Shown here in pieces: positions 34,428 to 48,467 of a DNA stretch of 64,000 nt (its first letter is position 1; every line of letters starts with the position of its first letter). The position numbers and the translations under genes are program-made. A model generated the notes under the pieces. That model saw only the letters and a list, made by a program, of their open reading frames with translations, was not told where the DNA came from and did not search any database. The DNA lies in assembly GCA_034440575.1 (NCBI GenBank), contig JAOTOL010001475.1, positions 434,001-498,000 on the forward strand, in the 5' to 3' direction. Source of the stretch: Imbricaverruca yamaguchii. Taxonomy: Eukaryota > Arthropoda > Thecostraca > Neoverrucidae.

Positions 34428-37215
34428 ACCGACACTGTGCCGTCTGCTCAGTGAGACAGTTACCGGTGTGTGTCGACCGACACCACTGTACACTGTGCCG
34501 TCTGCTCAGTAGGACAGTCACCAGTGTGTGTCGACCGACACCACTGTACACTGTGCCGTCTGCTCAGTGAGACAGTTACCGGTGTGTGTCGACCGACACC
34601 GCTGTACACTGTGCCGTCTGCTCAGTGGACAGTCACCGGTGTGTGTCGCCGAACCTGACACCGTTCGTGGTGTGTCGACCGACACACACTGTGCCGTCTG
34701 CTCAGTGGGACAGTCACCGGTGTGTGTCGACCGACACCGGTGTGTGTCGACCGACACCACTGTACACTGTGCCGTCTGCTCAGTGAGACAGTCACCGGTG
34801 TGTGTCGACCGACACTACTGTACACTGTGCCGTCTGCTCAGTGAGACAGTCACCGGTGTGTGTCGACCGACACCACTATACACTGTGCCGTCTGCTCAGT
34901 GGGACAGTCACCGGTGTGTGTCGAGTGTGTCGACCGACACCACTGTACACTGTGCCGTCTGCTCAGTGGGACAGTCACCAGTGTGTGTCGACCGACACCA
35001 CTGTACACTGTGCCGTCTGCTCAGTGGGACAGTCACCGGTGTGTGTCGACCGACACCACTGTACACTGTGCCGTCTGCTCAGTGAGACAGTCACCGGTGT
35101 GTGTCGACCGACACCGCTGTACACTGTGCCGTCTGCTCAGTGGGACAGTTACCGGTGTGTGTCGACCGACACCGCTGTACACTGTGCCGTCTGCTCAGTG
35201 GGACAGTTACCGGTGTGTGTCGACCGACACCACTGTACACTGTGCCGTCTGCTCAGTGAGACAGTCACCGGTGTGTGTCGACCGACACCACTGTACACTG
35301 TGCCGTCTGCTCAGTGAGACAGTCACCGGTGTGTGTCGACCAACACCACTGTACACTGTGCCGTCTGCTCAGTGAGACAGTCACCGGTGTGTGTCGACCA
35401 ACACCACTGTACACTGTGCCGTCTGCTCAGTGGGACAGTCACCGGTGTGTGTCGACCGACACCACTGTACACTGTGCCGTCTGCTCAGTGAGACAGTCAC
35501 CGGTGTGTGTCGACCGACACCACGTACGCTGTGCCGTCTGCTCAGTGGGACAGTCAGGTGTGTGTCGACCACACCACTGTACACTGTGCCGTCTGCTCAG
35601 TGGGAGTCACCGGTGTGTGTCGACCGACACCACTGTACACTGTGCCGTCTGCTCAGTTGGACAGTCACCGGTGTGTGTCGACCGACACCACTGTACACTG
35701 CGCCGTCTGCTCAGTGAGACAGTCACCGGTGTGTGTCGACCGACACCACTGTACACTGCGCCGTCTGCTCAGTGAGACAGTCACCGGTGTGTGTCGACTG
35801 CTAGTGGGAAGTGTGTGGCAACACCACTGTACACTGTGCCGTCTGCTCAGTGAGACAGTCACCGGTGTGTGTCGACCGACACCACTGTACACTGTGCCGT
35901 CTGCTCAGTGGGACAGTCACCGGTGTGTGTCGACCAACACCACTGTACACTGTGCCGTCTGCTCAGTGGGACAGTCACCGGTGTGTGTCGACCAACACCA
36001 CTGTACACTGTGCCGTCTGCTCAGTGGACAGTCACCGGTGTGTGTCGACCAACACCACTGTACACTGTGCCGTCTGCTCAGTACTTGACCTGTTCCCTGA
36101 CACAGTCACCGGTGTGTGTCGACCGACACCACTGTACACTGTGCCGTCTGCTCAGTGTGACAGTCACCGGTGTGTGTCGACCAACACCACTGTACACTGT
36201 GCCGTCTGCTCAGTGAGACAGTCACCGGTGTGTGTCGACCAACACCACTGTACACTGCGCCGTCTGCTCAGTGAGACAGTCACCGGTGTGTGTCGACCGA
36301 CACCACTGTACACTGTGCCGTCTGCTCAGTGGGACAGTCACCGGTGTGTGTCGACCGACACCACTGCACACTGTGCCGTCTGCTCAGTGGGACGCAGTCA
36401 CCGGTGTGTGTCGACCTACACCACTGTACACTGTGCCGTCTGCTCAGTGAGACAGTCACCGGTGTGTGTCGACCGACACCGCTGTACACTGTGCCGTCTG
36501 CTCAGTGAGACAGTCACCGGTGTGTGTCGACCGACACCACTGTACACTGTGCCGTCTGCTCAGTGAGACAGTCACCGGTGTGTGTCGACCTACACCACTG
36601 TACACTGTGCCGTCTGCTCAGTGGGACAGTCACCGGTGTGTGTCGACCGACACCACTGTACACTGTGCCGTCTGCTCAGTGGGACAGTCACCGGTGTGTG
36701 TCGACCGACACCACTGTACACTGTGCCGTCTGCTCAGTGGGACAGTCACCGGTGTGTGTCGACCGACACCACTGTACACTGTGCCGTCTGCTCAGTAGGA
36801 CAGTCACCGGTGTGTGTCGACCGACACCGCTGTACACTGTGCCGTCTGCTCAGTGAGACAGTCACCGGTGTGTGTCGACCGACACCACTGTACACTGTGC
36901 CGTCTGCTCAGTGAGACAGTCACCGGTGTGTGTCGACCGACACCACTGTACACTGTGCCGTCTGCTCAGTGAGACAGTCACCGGTGTGTGTCGACCGACA
37001 CCACTGTACACTGTGCCGTCTGCTCAGTGGGACAGTCACCGGTGTGTGTCGACCGACACCACTGTACACTGTGCCGTCTGCTCAGTGAGACAGTCACCGG
37101 TGTGTGTCGACCGACACCACTGCACACTGTGCCGTCTGCTCAGTGAGACAGTCACCGGTGTGTGTCGACCGACACCGCTGTACACTGTGCCGTCTGCTCA
37201 GTGAGACAGTTACCG
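34428..37215 (+). repeat. 58-bp minisatellite, about 48 units
   Basis: Unit core CACCGGTGTGTGTCGACCGA then CACCACTGTACACTGTGCCG and TCTGCTCAGTGRGACAGT. It is highly uniform, with point variants (CCGCTG for CCACTG, GTGAGACAG for GTGGGACAG) and rare short deletions. GGTGT and ACACC around GTCGACCG give each unit an imperfect inverted repeat. Because 58 is not a multiple of 3, the long frames cycle through all phases and are not genes. Confidence 0.97.
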
Positions 37216-37446
37216 GATCACCGCCTTGAACACATTCAAACGAGTATGTGCTAGGTAGTTGAGGACCAATCACAAGGTCAGATCTATTTCCCTCAGAGAA
37301 CAACCAAGCAGTAATTTAGCTCCTGGCTTCCGGACATATTTGCATGCACAGAAAGGAATACATTAACATTATTATATTACATTACATATAACATGCATAT
37401 ATATGTAGATACTTTATATATATATATGTCATATATATTTATGTAT

Positions 37447-37526
<80 letters not shown>

Positions 37527-37701
37527 CTAGTGTGAAAAGATTGTTTATATATATATATGCATATGCATATATAGATATGAGAATTAGAATTTGTAAATTC
37601 AAAATTAAAGTTAACCACAGCAGAACAGGGCTAAGGCAACTTTTAAAGGGTAGTAGAAAGAACCAAAAATAAACATTGAAATTTTAAAAACGCATAGCAT
37701 C

Positions 37702-37766
<65 letters not shown>

Positions 37767-38564
37767 TAATATATACACATTTCAAATCACTATACACATT
37801 TCAAAATTGTCTGCTATATCCAGGCATCGCAAGCCTCTAGGCTACTAGGCTTAGGCTACTACTGGTGTTACGTGTACGTAATGACCGTCCCTTTAGGCTG
37901 ATGAGCATGAGACGATGTTGCCGATTGGCAGGATTCGTTGGCCGCCGCCATCTGTGTCGACTGTGCTGGGGTGTTTCTGATTTGATTACGTCTGGAGTGT
38001 ACAATTTACGACGTGCTAAGTCAAAACCGCAACTGGCGACCGGCATAGCATCAATATTATATCATGAAGATAGCGTTAAGTGTGGGCTGACTCCAAACGT
38101 ACGGTTGGAAGTGGGCATGGCCAGTCCTTACGATCCACTTCCACATAGGCATCACTTCCTGCTCGTGTTGCCAGTTCGGCAATGACCTGATTGGGGCTCA
38201 TCAACTCAGTGTCAGATCAGCGAGGAACTTGGTTCAATGTATCGCATTCATCTTAATTCGCTCGGATACTGAGCTGGATATTGTGAATGGTCGAGTGGTG
38301 CGGCGCAATTGTCTGCAGAAGTGCGGACGTCGTGACACGCCATCGTTTCCGGAACAGAGCCTCGTGAGCACGTGGGATTCCCGCCAGCAGGAAATGCGGC
38401 AAACACCACGTCTCACTGCGCAATGTCAGCATGACGTCACTTATCGTAAACGCCGAGTGGATGTGACACGGACCGAGTGGGCCGTGCTCGGCACCCCATG
38501 GCCGAGCGGGGGCACCTGCCGGCGGCAATGTTTCTTAGCTCATGCAACGCAATCCCACTGACCG
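37216..38564. other. AT-rich spacer and unique sequence
   Basis: TA dinucleotide runs at about 37430-37530 and 37705-37780. The rest is unique, with no gene recognised. Confidence 0.7.
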
Positions 38565-39640
38565 TGTGTACAGCTGGCGGGACAATGCGCTGGACTGTGG
38601 TCTTGCTGGCCGTGGGTGCAGTTGGCGGGACAATGCGCTGGTCTGTGGTCGTACTGACCGTGGGTGCAGTTGGCGGACAATGCGCTGGTCTGTGGTTGTC
38701 TGCCGTGGGTGCTGTCCGTTGTACAGTTGGCGGGACAATGCGCTAGTCTGTGGTTGTACTGACCGTGGGTGCAGTTGGTGGGACAATGCGCTGGTCCGTG
38801 CTGGTTGTGTGTACAGTTGGCGGGACAATGCGCTGGTCCGTGCTGACCGTGGGTGCAGTTGGCGGGACAATGCGCTGGTCTGTGGTCGTACTGACCGTGG
38901 GTGCAGTTGGCGGGACAATGCGCTGGTCCGTGCTGGCCGTGGGTGCAGTTGGCGGGACAATGCGCTGGTCTGTGGTCGTACTGACCGTGGGTGCAGTTGG
39001 TGGGACAATGCGCTGGTCTGTGGTCGTACTGACCGTGGGTGCAGTTGGCGGGACAATGCGCTGGTCTGTGGTCGTACTGACCGTGGGTGCAGTTGGCGGG
39101 ACAATGCGCTGGTCTGTGGTCGTACTGGCCGTGGGTGTAGTTGGCGGGACAATGCGCTGGTCTGTGGTTGTGCTGGCCGTGGGTGCAGTTGGCGGGACAA
39201 TGCGCTGGTCTGTGGTCGTGCTGACCGTGGGTGCAGTTGGCGGGACAATGCGCTGGTCTGTGGTCGTACTGGCCGTGGGTGCAGTTGGCGGGACAATGCG
39301 CTGGTCTGTGGTCGTGCTGACCGTGGGTGCAGTTGGCGGGACAATGCGCTGGTCCGTGCTGGTCGTGGGTGCAGTTGGCGGGACAATGCGCTGGTCTGTG
39401 GTCGTGCTGGCCGTGGGTGCAGCTGGCGGGACAATGCGCTGGTCCGTGCTGGCCGTGTGTACAGTTGGCGGGACAATGCGCCGGTCTGTGGTCGTACTGA
39501 CCGTGGGTGCAGTTGGTGGGACAATGCGCTGGTCCGTGCTGGCCGTGAGTGCAGTTGGCGGGACAATGCGCTGGTCTGTGGTTGTGCTGGTCGTGGGTGC
39601 AGCTGGCGGGACAATGCGCTGGTCTGTGGTCGTACTGACC
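38565..39640 (+). repeat. 48-bp minisatellite with 39-bp short units
   Basis: Unit GTGGGTGCAGTTGGCGGGAC then AATGCGCTGGTC, followed by TGTGGTCGTACTGACC or the shorter CGTGCTGGCC. Both lengths are multiples of three, so frames stay open on both strands for hundreds of codons. Confidence 0.96.
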
Positions 39641-39644
39641 GGGT

Positions 39645-41545
<1,901 letters not shown>

Positions 41546-43029
41546 ACGTGCCAGGCAGCCATCGTCTGGCGCCCGTTTAGCCGCGATGGCGGCATTCTGG
41601 CGGAACGGCGTGGCTAATTGTTCCCCCTCCGGCCGTGCATGGCCATGGCGCGGCATTGCATGGAAACACTAAACCGGCGGTCGCTTTGGCGGTGCATCTC
41701 GCTAACGTGCATCCGCCCGAGTGCGGCAGGTTTCTGGTTCACGTCCGAGATTCTCGGGACTTTGCTCGGGGGCGTAGACGTTGAGCCGTCGCTTCCACCT
41801 GGCGGCGAAAGCCGGGCGCGCCACTTCGCCTCGTGCCAGGGAGCAGCCCATACTTTACAGCGGCCGGGGCGTGACGGCCCGATCGCTGGGGTCCGTCACG
41901 TCGCACCGTCACGTCGCACCGTCACGTCCGCACGTACACCAACGGACAGTCTCGTGCGAAGCGCGTGCGAGAGCTATGCATGATGGGTGGGGGTGGGGGG
42001 GGGGGGGTGGGGGTGGGTAGCACGCCTTGTGGGGCTGGCCAAGACGTGGCTCAAGTTTCGCAGGCCGGCTTTGCGCCTCGGGGCGCGACTGGGCGAGAGT
42101 GGCACCAGGGCCATCTGGCAGCTGCTCTGATTGGGTCGCGAGCGTGGCGTCGGAGTTGATGTGCTGCTGCCAGCAAGGACTTACGTCGGCCGCTGTGGAT
42201 GTTGAACACTGCCGGCAGCAGTCGCATGCTGTAGAGATGAAAAAAGCATTCCACCATGCGGTGCGTTCCGGGTCTCGCGATCAAAAAGTGTGCTTTAACA
42301 CACAGCCAGTGATCCGTATAAATCACCGGCTCAGTGAACACACAGCCTGTTTCGATCAAATATTCCGATTGAATAGCTTTTACATGGAGGTAATTTTTAG
42401 TGAACAATCTGGCTAGCGTGTTAAATAGCCACGCTATTGCCTGCATAATTTTTTCCCCGGTTGGAGACGCTGGCGTCACCACGTTGTGTACAGTTTGAAA
42501 CACTAAACCGGTTCACGGCCGTGCAGTCATTTCCAATATTCAGGGCTTCTTTTATCGTTAGTTTGAATGGATCAATCCATAAATAACAGCAATCGCCATC
42601 GTCGAATAATGCCGCCAAGGTCTGAATGTTGTAATGTCAGCCAAGGCTGGAGTAAAAAAGGGCTTGCGACTCCGTTTCGGTAAAGCCTTTTTCTCTGAAC
42701 GACATGACCTTGCGTGTCTGAATATGTCAGCAGACAGTCGCGAACTCGTCACTGCAAAACTAACGTAGAGCTGGCACCAGTCCGAACCAGCATGCACCTT
42801 GGTCTGGCCGCCACTGTTGCTACTCTCCCTGTCAGCATGTCTTCAATGAAATGCTGCGCAGTTTGACGCTGTGGCAGTAGATGCCTGCGGATACGTAATT
42901 CCAGCCGGTCGCCCCCACCATCCGGGGAGCCACACCACCATACACGCTACCCACGTGACCACCGGCTGAGCGACTGTGTCGCAGCGGCACGCGATCGGAC
43001 CGGCATCGCGGCCCGGCCGGGCCAGCGGC
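41546..43029. other. Intergenic, no gene recognised
   Basis: Unique sequence with a G-run at 41986-42018. A block at 42218-42262 (CAGCAGTCGCATGCTGTAGA) resembles 44375-44415 (CAGCAGTTGCATGTTGTAGA), perhaps an old dispersed repeat. Confidence 0.55.
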
Positions 43030-43830
43030 GCGTCAGAGCGGGGCAGGACAGGGCAGGAGGGACCTGACCAACTGTCCTAGCAGGGCAGGGCAGGAGGGAC
43101 CTGACCAACTGTCCTAGCAGGTCAGGACAGGGCAGGAGGGACCTGACCAACTGTCCTAGCAGGTCAGGACAGGGCAGGAGGACCTGACCAACTGTCCTAG
43201 CAGGGCAGGGCAGGGCAGGAGGGACCTGACCAACTGTCCTAGCACGTCAGGGCAGGGCAGGGGGACCTGAACGCCTAGCTGGCCAGGGGACTGCCCTACA
43301 GGTCAGGACAGGGCAGGAGGGACCTGACAGGGCAGGACAGGGCAGGAGGGACCTGACCAACTGTCCTAGCAGGTCAGGACAGGGCAGGAGGACCTGACCA
43401 ACTGTCCTAGCAGGGCAGAGCAGGGCAGGAGGGACCTGACACTGGCGAATTGTTCTACAGGGCAGTGCAGGGCAGGAGGGATCTGACCCTGGCCGACCAT
43501 CCTATAGGGCAGGACAGGGCAGGGCAGGGCAGGAGGGACCTGACACTGGCCGACTGTCCCACAGGGCAGGAGGGACCTTGCCCTAGCCGGGCAGGGCAAG
43601 GCAGAGTAGGCGGACATTGACCCTGACCGACTGTCCTAGCAGAGGAGAGGAGGGCAAGGCAGTAGGGCACTGATCTAACCGACTGTTCTAGCAGGGCAGG
43701 ATAAGGCAGGAGGCCCTGACCCTATCCAATTGTCTTAGCAGGGCAGGATAAGGCAGGAGGCCCTGACCCTATCCAATTGTCCTTACAGGGCAGGGTAGGG
43801 AGGGGCCCTGATCCTGGCCGGGATTGTCCC
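43030..43830 (+). repeat. Irregular 42-60-bp repeats
   Basis: About 16 diverging units of GGGCAGGAGGGACCTGACCA and ACTGTCCTAGCAG. Unit lengths vary because short GGGCAGG blocks are themselves repeated. Confidence 0.9.
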
Positions 43831-45419
43831 AGCAGGGGCCCGACTCAGGCTGATGCTGTCCAACCTCTCCGAACAGGACAGGAAGGAGAGAGTCGTGGCG
43901 TCGTCCAAGCTGCACGAGCGGGGAAGGTGTCTCCGTCTCCAAGGAAGGGAAGTAATGCTGAGCGCGTCCCCATAGTCCGTCTTCCAGCACCCTGTTTCCA
44001 GCAGCCAGTCTTGGACAGTCCTCGTTGTTGTTATTATTATGTTCTTTGACGTCCGTACGAAGATCTGTCGCGCCCATTCCGACTGACCGATTCCAACCAC
44101 GTGCACTTACGCTACCGCTACCCATATACCCATATGGGTGGTGCCGAAGGAAACCGGACGAGATTCGCGAACCTGTTGACATTTAGCACAGCACCTCCCA
44201 GTGCTGCATGCGAACAACCAACCTGAGGCGCTTACCTGACATGTATTGATAATCCGTCGGATTATGATCATGGCACCCACCTAACTTGCATGCTGCCCGA
44301 CCGACGTGTGCGACGCTTTTTCAGTCAGGAACTTGCACGTGTGCAAAGAACAAAGGCAAATTGTCAGCATCAATGGCAGCAGTTGCATGTTGTAGAGATG
44401 AACAAAAGAACCTAATCTGCAGTAATGATGTGCAGTTTACTCGGAACCATGACCATGATGGCAGATACAGCAAACGCAGTCGGGGATTAGGCATGCGTGC
44501 CAGTTTGCAACACCGAAAGACAGTTGGTACTTGGTGCACGCCATGCGAGCACGACCATGGTGAGCACGGCACATTTGGCGTCAGCAACGCATAAGGGCAT
44601 GCTACTATTTCGTTTCGAAGTGCTGTTTAAAAATCACGAAAAGCCAGGTAAATGGAATTCCAAGTGGCTGCGGCCTTGACAAGGCTGCTGGCGGCAGCGA
44701 CTGGCACTCGAGGGAGCTCACCGTCCCGAGATGGGGCATGCACAGATGCGAGCGGAATGCTGGCCCACGATAGTATCTGATGCTGCTCGGTCCTTTGTCC
44801 AATACCGTGGGAAAAGCTAGAGCGACAGCTGTTTTCTAGTTCGGACAGCGTTAACACGTCATTTGTCCTCCACTCAAGGTGCTTTCGGTGGTTATCAGAG
44901 TTGACGGAGAAGATCCTGCCTGCTCATAAATTATCATATTCAACAAAAACGAATTCTCATATGTTTTTAAGTTCCTTGGACTTGGAAAAGCTGTGAGGTA
45001 CGTAACTACATAAGCATGAGCTCAGATCAACATTGCCGCATAAAATACTACTAGGCTTTGCATAATTTGATACTGAAGATCAATTTTTATCCAAATAAGG
45101 CTGCTGGGGGGGGGGGGGGCTGAGACGACCCTCCTTAAAGCACTAGTGATCGCATTAAATTACAGAACTGACTAGATATGACATCAAAGCCCAGTAATAG
45201 CCCACTGGTCCTGAGCAGACTTCTCGTTGCGTTTTCGGTTCTAGCATTTGCCACCTTTCGTACCTACCTAAGTGAGAAGAAACTTGCTCCTGTCACACAA
45301 TACCGCTCATCCTCTTAATTTCACGAATCAATTAAAACTTGTCGTGCGAAACATGCTTCGATGTGGCTCGAAAGTGACCTTCACATAGCGATTTCCATTG
45401 CGAGTACAATGAATTGCAG
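43831..45419. other. Intergenic, no gene recognised
   Basis: Unique sequence, with a G-run at 45107-45119. No coding or RNA gene supported. Confidence 0.6.
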
Positions 45420-45585
45420 GGGGACGAGTAGCCTAGGGGTAAGATGCTCGTCTCACAATTGAAAGGTTGTGGGTTCGAGTCTCACCTGTCGCAATTATTC
45501 GCACGCAACCAATTGGCGTGAGAGATTGGCGACACTACATGACTCAACGGCCGATGTGTCGTGAAACCAATAAACAACCAACAAC
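45420..45585 (+). mobile_element. tRNA-derived SINE, copy 1, with 9-bp target-site duplication
   Basis: The head GGGGACGAGTAGCCTAGGGG holds a good A box, and GTGGGTTCGAGTCTCACC is a B box at normal tRNA distance; the arrangement around CTCAC is nearest to tRNA-Val by eye. A non-tRNA body follows, then a tail GTGAAACCAATAAACAACC. GAATTGCAG occurs at 45411-45419 and 45586-45594 as the target-site duplication. The tail resembles the LINE tail at 4660-4702. Confidence 0.9.
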
Positions 45586-45999
45586 GAATTGCAGCCTAAA
45601 AAAGTCGCATTCCTTGCGCCTGTTCGCAAAACATGCCGATATCCACCAGAGGGTTTCCTCTGCGGAGAAACAATAATGCTGTTTTAAATTTAAATATAAA
45701 TGTAAAGCTATTTTTTCGCTATAATTACCAGTCACCAATACATATTTGTGTCCAGTTTTTCAACCGTGCTATTTCTGAATGGATCTAGGCATCGCTTTGT
45801 ACGCAAATAAGATATAAAATTACTTCCAAGCTCCACTCGGGTGACGAACTGCTTTAAATTATTTGATGGGTGGATCGCTACTGCCGAGATTCAGAGCCAA
45901 GCTCAAGACCAGGCTGAATCCTTTTTTTTTGTAAAATGGCTCATGTTGTGCTCCCGCAGTTACTGATCGGTATGCTGGGCGGCGGGCCGCTCTCGATGG

Positions 46000-46330
46000 T
46001 GTATGTTCCTCAGACGGTCGTCGTGCCGAAGTGCTCGCTGCGCAGTGCCTGTCCTCTGCTGCTGATATTGGCCGGCGGAAAACCGCTACTGGGCAAAATG
46101 ATTTTGGATTTAGATCGCCTCAGGAAGAACTGGTCCATGGCAGGGACACAATGGAGAGAAGACGGCGAGGGGACATGTGTGCCCTCTGGAAAGTCGCGCC
46201 CCTCTAGCAGGAGAAAGGCGCCCTCCCAGGACTTTCGCGGTGACACGCCTTCGAAAAAATGGAGCGACGAGTGCCCCGGTGAGAATTCCTGGATCCACCG
46301 TTGACACATGAAGACCTTGCCGGCAGAGAA
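46000..46330 (-). mobile_element. Possible old DNA-transposon (MITE-like) remnant
   Basis: On the minus strand the conceptual translation contains RWIQEFSPG. That short motif (a GGATCCAGGAATTC-like DNA block) is one I associate with spurious translations of widespread invertebrate repeats. No terminal inverted repeats are visible, so this is tentative. Confidence 0.3.
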
Positions 46331-46749
46331 AGATCGGTTGTAGACGATCACGTCGTGTTCACTATGTGCGATCCAAACACGCGGATCACATTCAAAATGA
46401 TGTCACGTACCTGACTGGGCTCACGACCACCGGCCAGATAGCGCATGCCTCGGAGATCCGATTAACAAATTCCAGACGGCGCTCGGTTGCTTGCCGGACT
46501 GACCTTGGAGGCATCCCTCAATGGGCGCTCGGAACATAATTATATTTCTTTATCACATAATTGATTCGCTTAAAACTCGTTACCATATCGTGTACGAGTG
46601 CCATGTGAGTAAATTCTACGTGTGAAGCTTCTCAAGTATGATGTCGTGCACATGCCTTTGTTACAGAGTACCTTCAGTCATTCTAGTTGGCCTCAGCTTG
46701 CTACTCTCGAGTAGCTTCAGCCATTCCAGGTGGTTTCAGCTCACTGCTA

Positions 46750-46908
46750 GGGGACGAGTAGCCTAGGGGTAAGTTGCTCGGCTCACAATCGAAAGGCTGC
46801 GAGTTCGAGTCTCGCCTGTCGCCACTCTTCACCCGCGACCAATCGGCGTAAGAGATTGGCGACGCTACACGACTCAACGGTCGATGTGTCGTAAAACCAA
46901 TAACCAAC
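46750..46908 (+). mobile_element. tRNA-derived SINE, copy 2, with 11-13-bp target-site duplication
   Basis: The same SINE as at 45420, about 87% identical by eye, with the tail GTAAAACCAATAACCAACC. CAGCTCACTGCTA occurs at 46737-46749 and 46909-46921. Both copies lie in the same orientation 1.3 kb apart, but their target duplications differ, so they are independent insertions. Confidence 0.9.
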
Positions 46909-46921
46909 CAGCTCACTGCTA

Positions 46922-47689
46922 CAGAGTAACTTCAGCCATTCTAGGCTTCACCTCGCTGTTCTCAAAGTAACAGAATCTGCAGGCATGCATTAAGAAACTG
47001 TGAGGGTACAATGACCACAGTTTTTCGAAGCTCCTGAGCTGAACCGGCCCCAGTAAGCCGCGCAATACCATTCCCATCTCAGTTCCTTCTCAGGACATCT
47101 ATTTGAGACTGCCGTGGATAACGAACATCCCAAATGTGTTGTGTATGCACTGTATGCATGACGTGGTTTGTCTGCGTCTTGCGTATCTATGGACTGTAAT
47201 CCAATGTGGTATGATATGTATTACATGTGCATTTGATTAGTTCACTCCATGCAGGCCTCAGCCCGATCGTCCGCAAAGGCCGTCTCATTTAAACTCTTTA
47301 TTACTTCTAAAATATTGGCGACCATCAACGTCTCACAATGCTCCATAGACGACCAACCGCACACACTTCATAAGACACTTCGTATCGTCCACAGAGGGCC
47401 TGGCGGGCGCCATCGTGCCAAGGCCTGCACGGGTGTGACTAGCATTGTAAGCTAAAACAGAGCACATGCGCGCCTACCGCGGCCGTAGCGCGGCCCGATG
47501 ACACTGATACACGCCGGACGCGTCGACGACCAGCGTCCCCTCGCCACTCGACGGCCGGCTTCAGCATACCCTGATTAGTACGAACAGCCACGACCAGGGT
47601 CGTGCTCAATAAGTTACACAATAACATTTAGTCGTGACGATGGGAATAAGTTATGAGGACACAACAAGGCGGTCGGCGTAACGAAACGG
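46922..47689. other. Spacer with the Drak 3' UTR
   Basis: Unique sequence. The part from about 47280 to 47689 is probably the 3' UTR of the minus-strand kinase gene. Confidence 0.5.
47297..47302 (-). promoter_or_regulatory. Likely polyadenylation signal of the kinase gene
   Basis: TTTATT on the + strand is AATAAA on the minus strand, about 390 bases after the kinase stop codon and the first match I see downstream. Confidence 0.5.
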
Positions 47690-48467
47690 TCAGGGCCGGC
47701 GCTGCGCGACGCACGCGGACGAGGCGGGGGCGGCGGGCGAGGCGGGGGCGCGCGCCGGCCGTGGTGTCGCAGACTTCTGCTGGAAGGCGGCCCTGGCGCG
47801 CCCCACGGCGCCCGTGCACACGTGCTCCCAGGGGCGCACGTGCTCGCTGGCGAAGTCGTGCTCGTTGAAGCAGTCCCAGACGCGGTCGGTGAGCTGCGCC
47901 ACGGACAGCCGGCGGTAGCAGAACTCGGTCTCCTCCCAGGACATGTCGCTGGTGCGGTCGCTGCTCGCCTCGGACGTGGCGTCGCTCACCTCGTCCTCGT
48001 GCGCGCCGCCGACCCGCGTCAGCCGGCCGCCGATCGGCGCCAGCGGCGCCAGCTCAACCGGCGCCGTCGCCGGCGCGTTGTCCACCCGCTGCTGCTGCTT
48101 CGGCGGCGGCGGTTGCTTCGGCGGCGGCGGCGGCGACGGCGACCGGCGCTCCACCGGCAGGCCGTTCTCGATCGTGTAGGCGCCCGTGACGGAGGAAGAG
48201 TCGAGGCGGGCGCCGCGCCGCTTCGGCGCCACGTTCCCGTTGTCGTTGAGCGGCGCCGCCGGCAGGCTGCTGTACGGCAGGCTGGTCTCGTCGTCCGAGC
48301 AGGCCGGGCTGCTGAAGCCAGAGTCCTTCTCGTCGGCGCGGTCGGCGCGTGTCGTCGCGGCGAGGTCGTCGAGCGTGGGCAGCGCGGCCGGCGGCGGGGC
48401 GCCGGACGTCGGTCGGCAGGCCGACAGCCAAGGGTGCTCCAGGCAGTTGTGCAGGGTGCGTCGTCCA
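47690..48467 (-). CDS. Drak: Drak last exon: end of kinase domain and C-terminal tail
   Basis: Acceptor CTTCTTTCCAG precedes 48467; the split codon gives Ser, then GRRTLHNCLEHPWL closes the kinase domain. The remaining roughly 240 residues hold DSGFSSPACSDDE, a poly-Pro/Gln stretch (SPSPPPPPKQPPPPKQQQ), an acidic region, and LTDRVWDCFNEHDF near the end. The stop is TGA at 47692-47690. I recognise no domain in the tail; it looks largely disordered with one possible helical patch before the C-terminus. Confidence 0.93.

Noticed and set aside
33579..34493. 304-codon minus-strand frame
   Set aside because: Built from the 72-bp and 41-bp repeats.
34428..37215. CRISPR-like regular array
   Set aside because: Units are contiguous with no unique spacers, the genome is eukaryotic and no cas genes are present. 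The same holds for the 31-bp and 49-bp arrays.
45420..45492. Functional tRNA gene
   Set aside because: A and B boxes are present but the acceptor stem does not pair, and the element has a SINE body, tail and target-site duplication.
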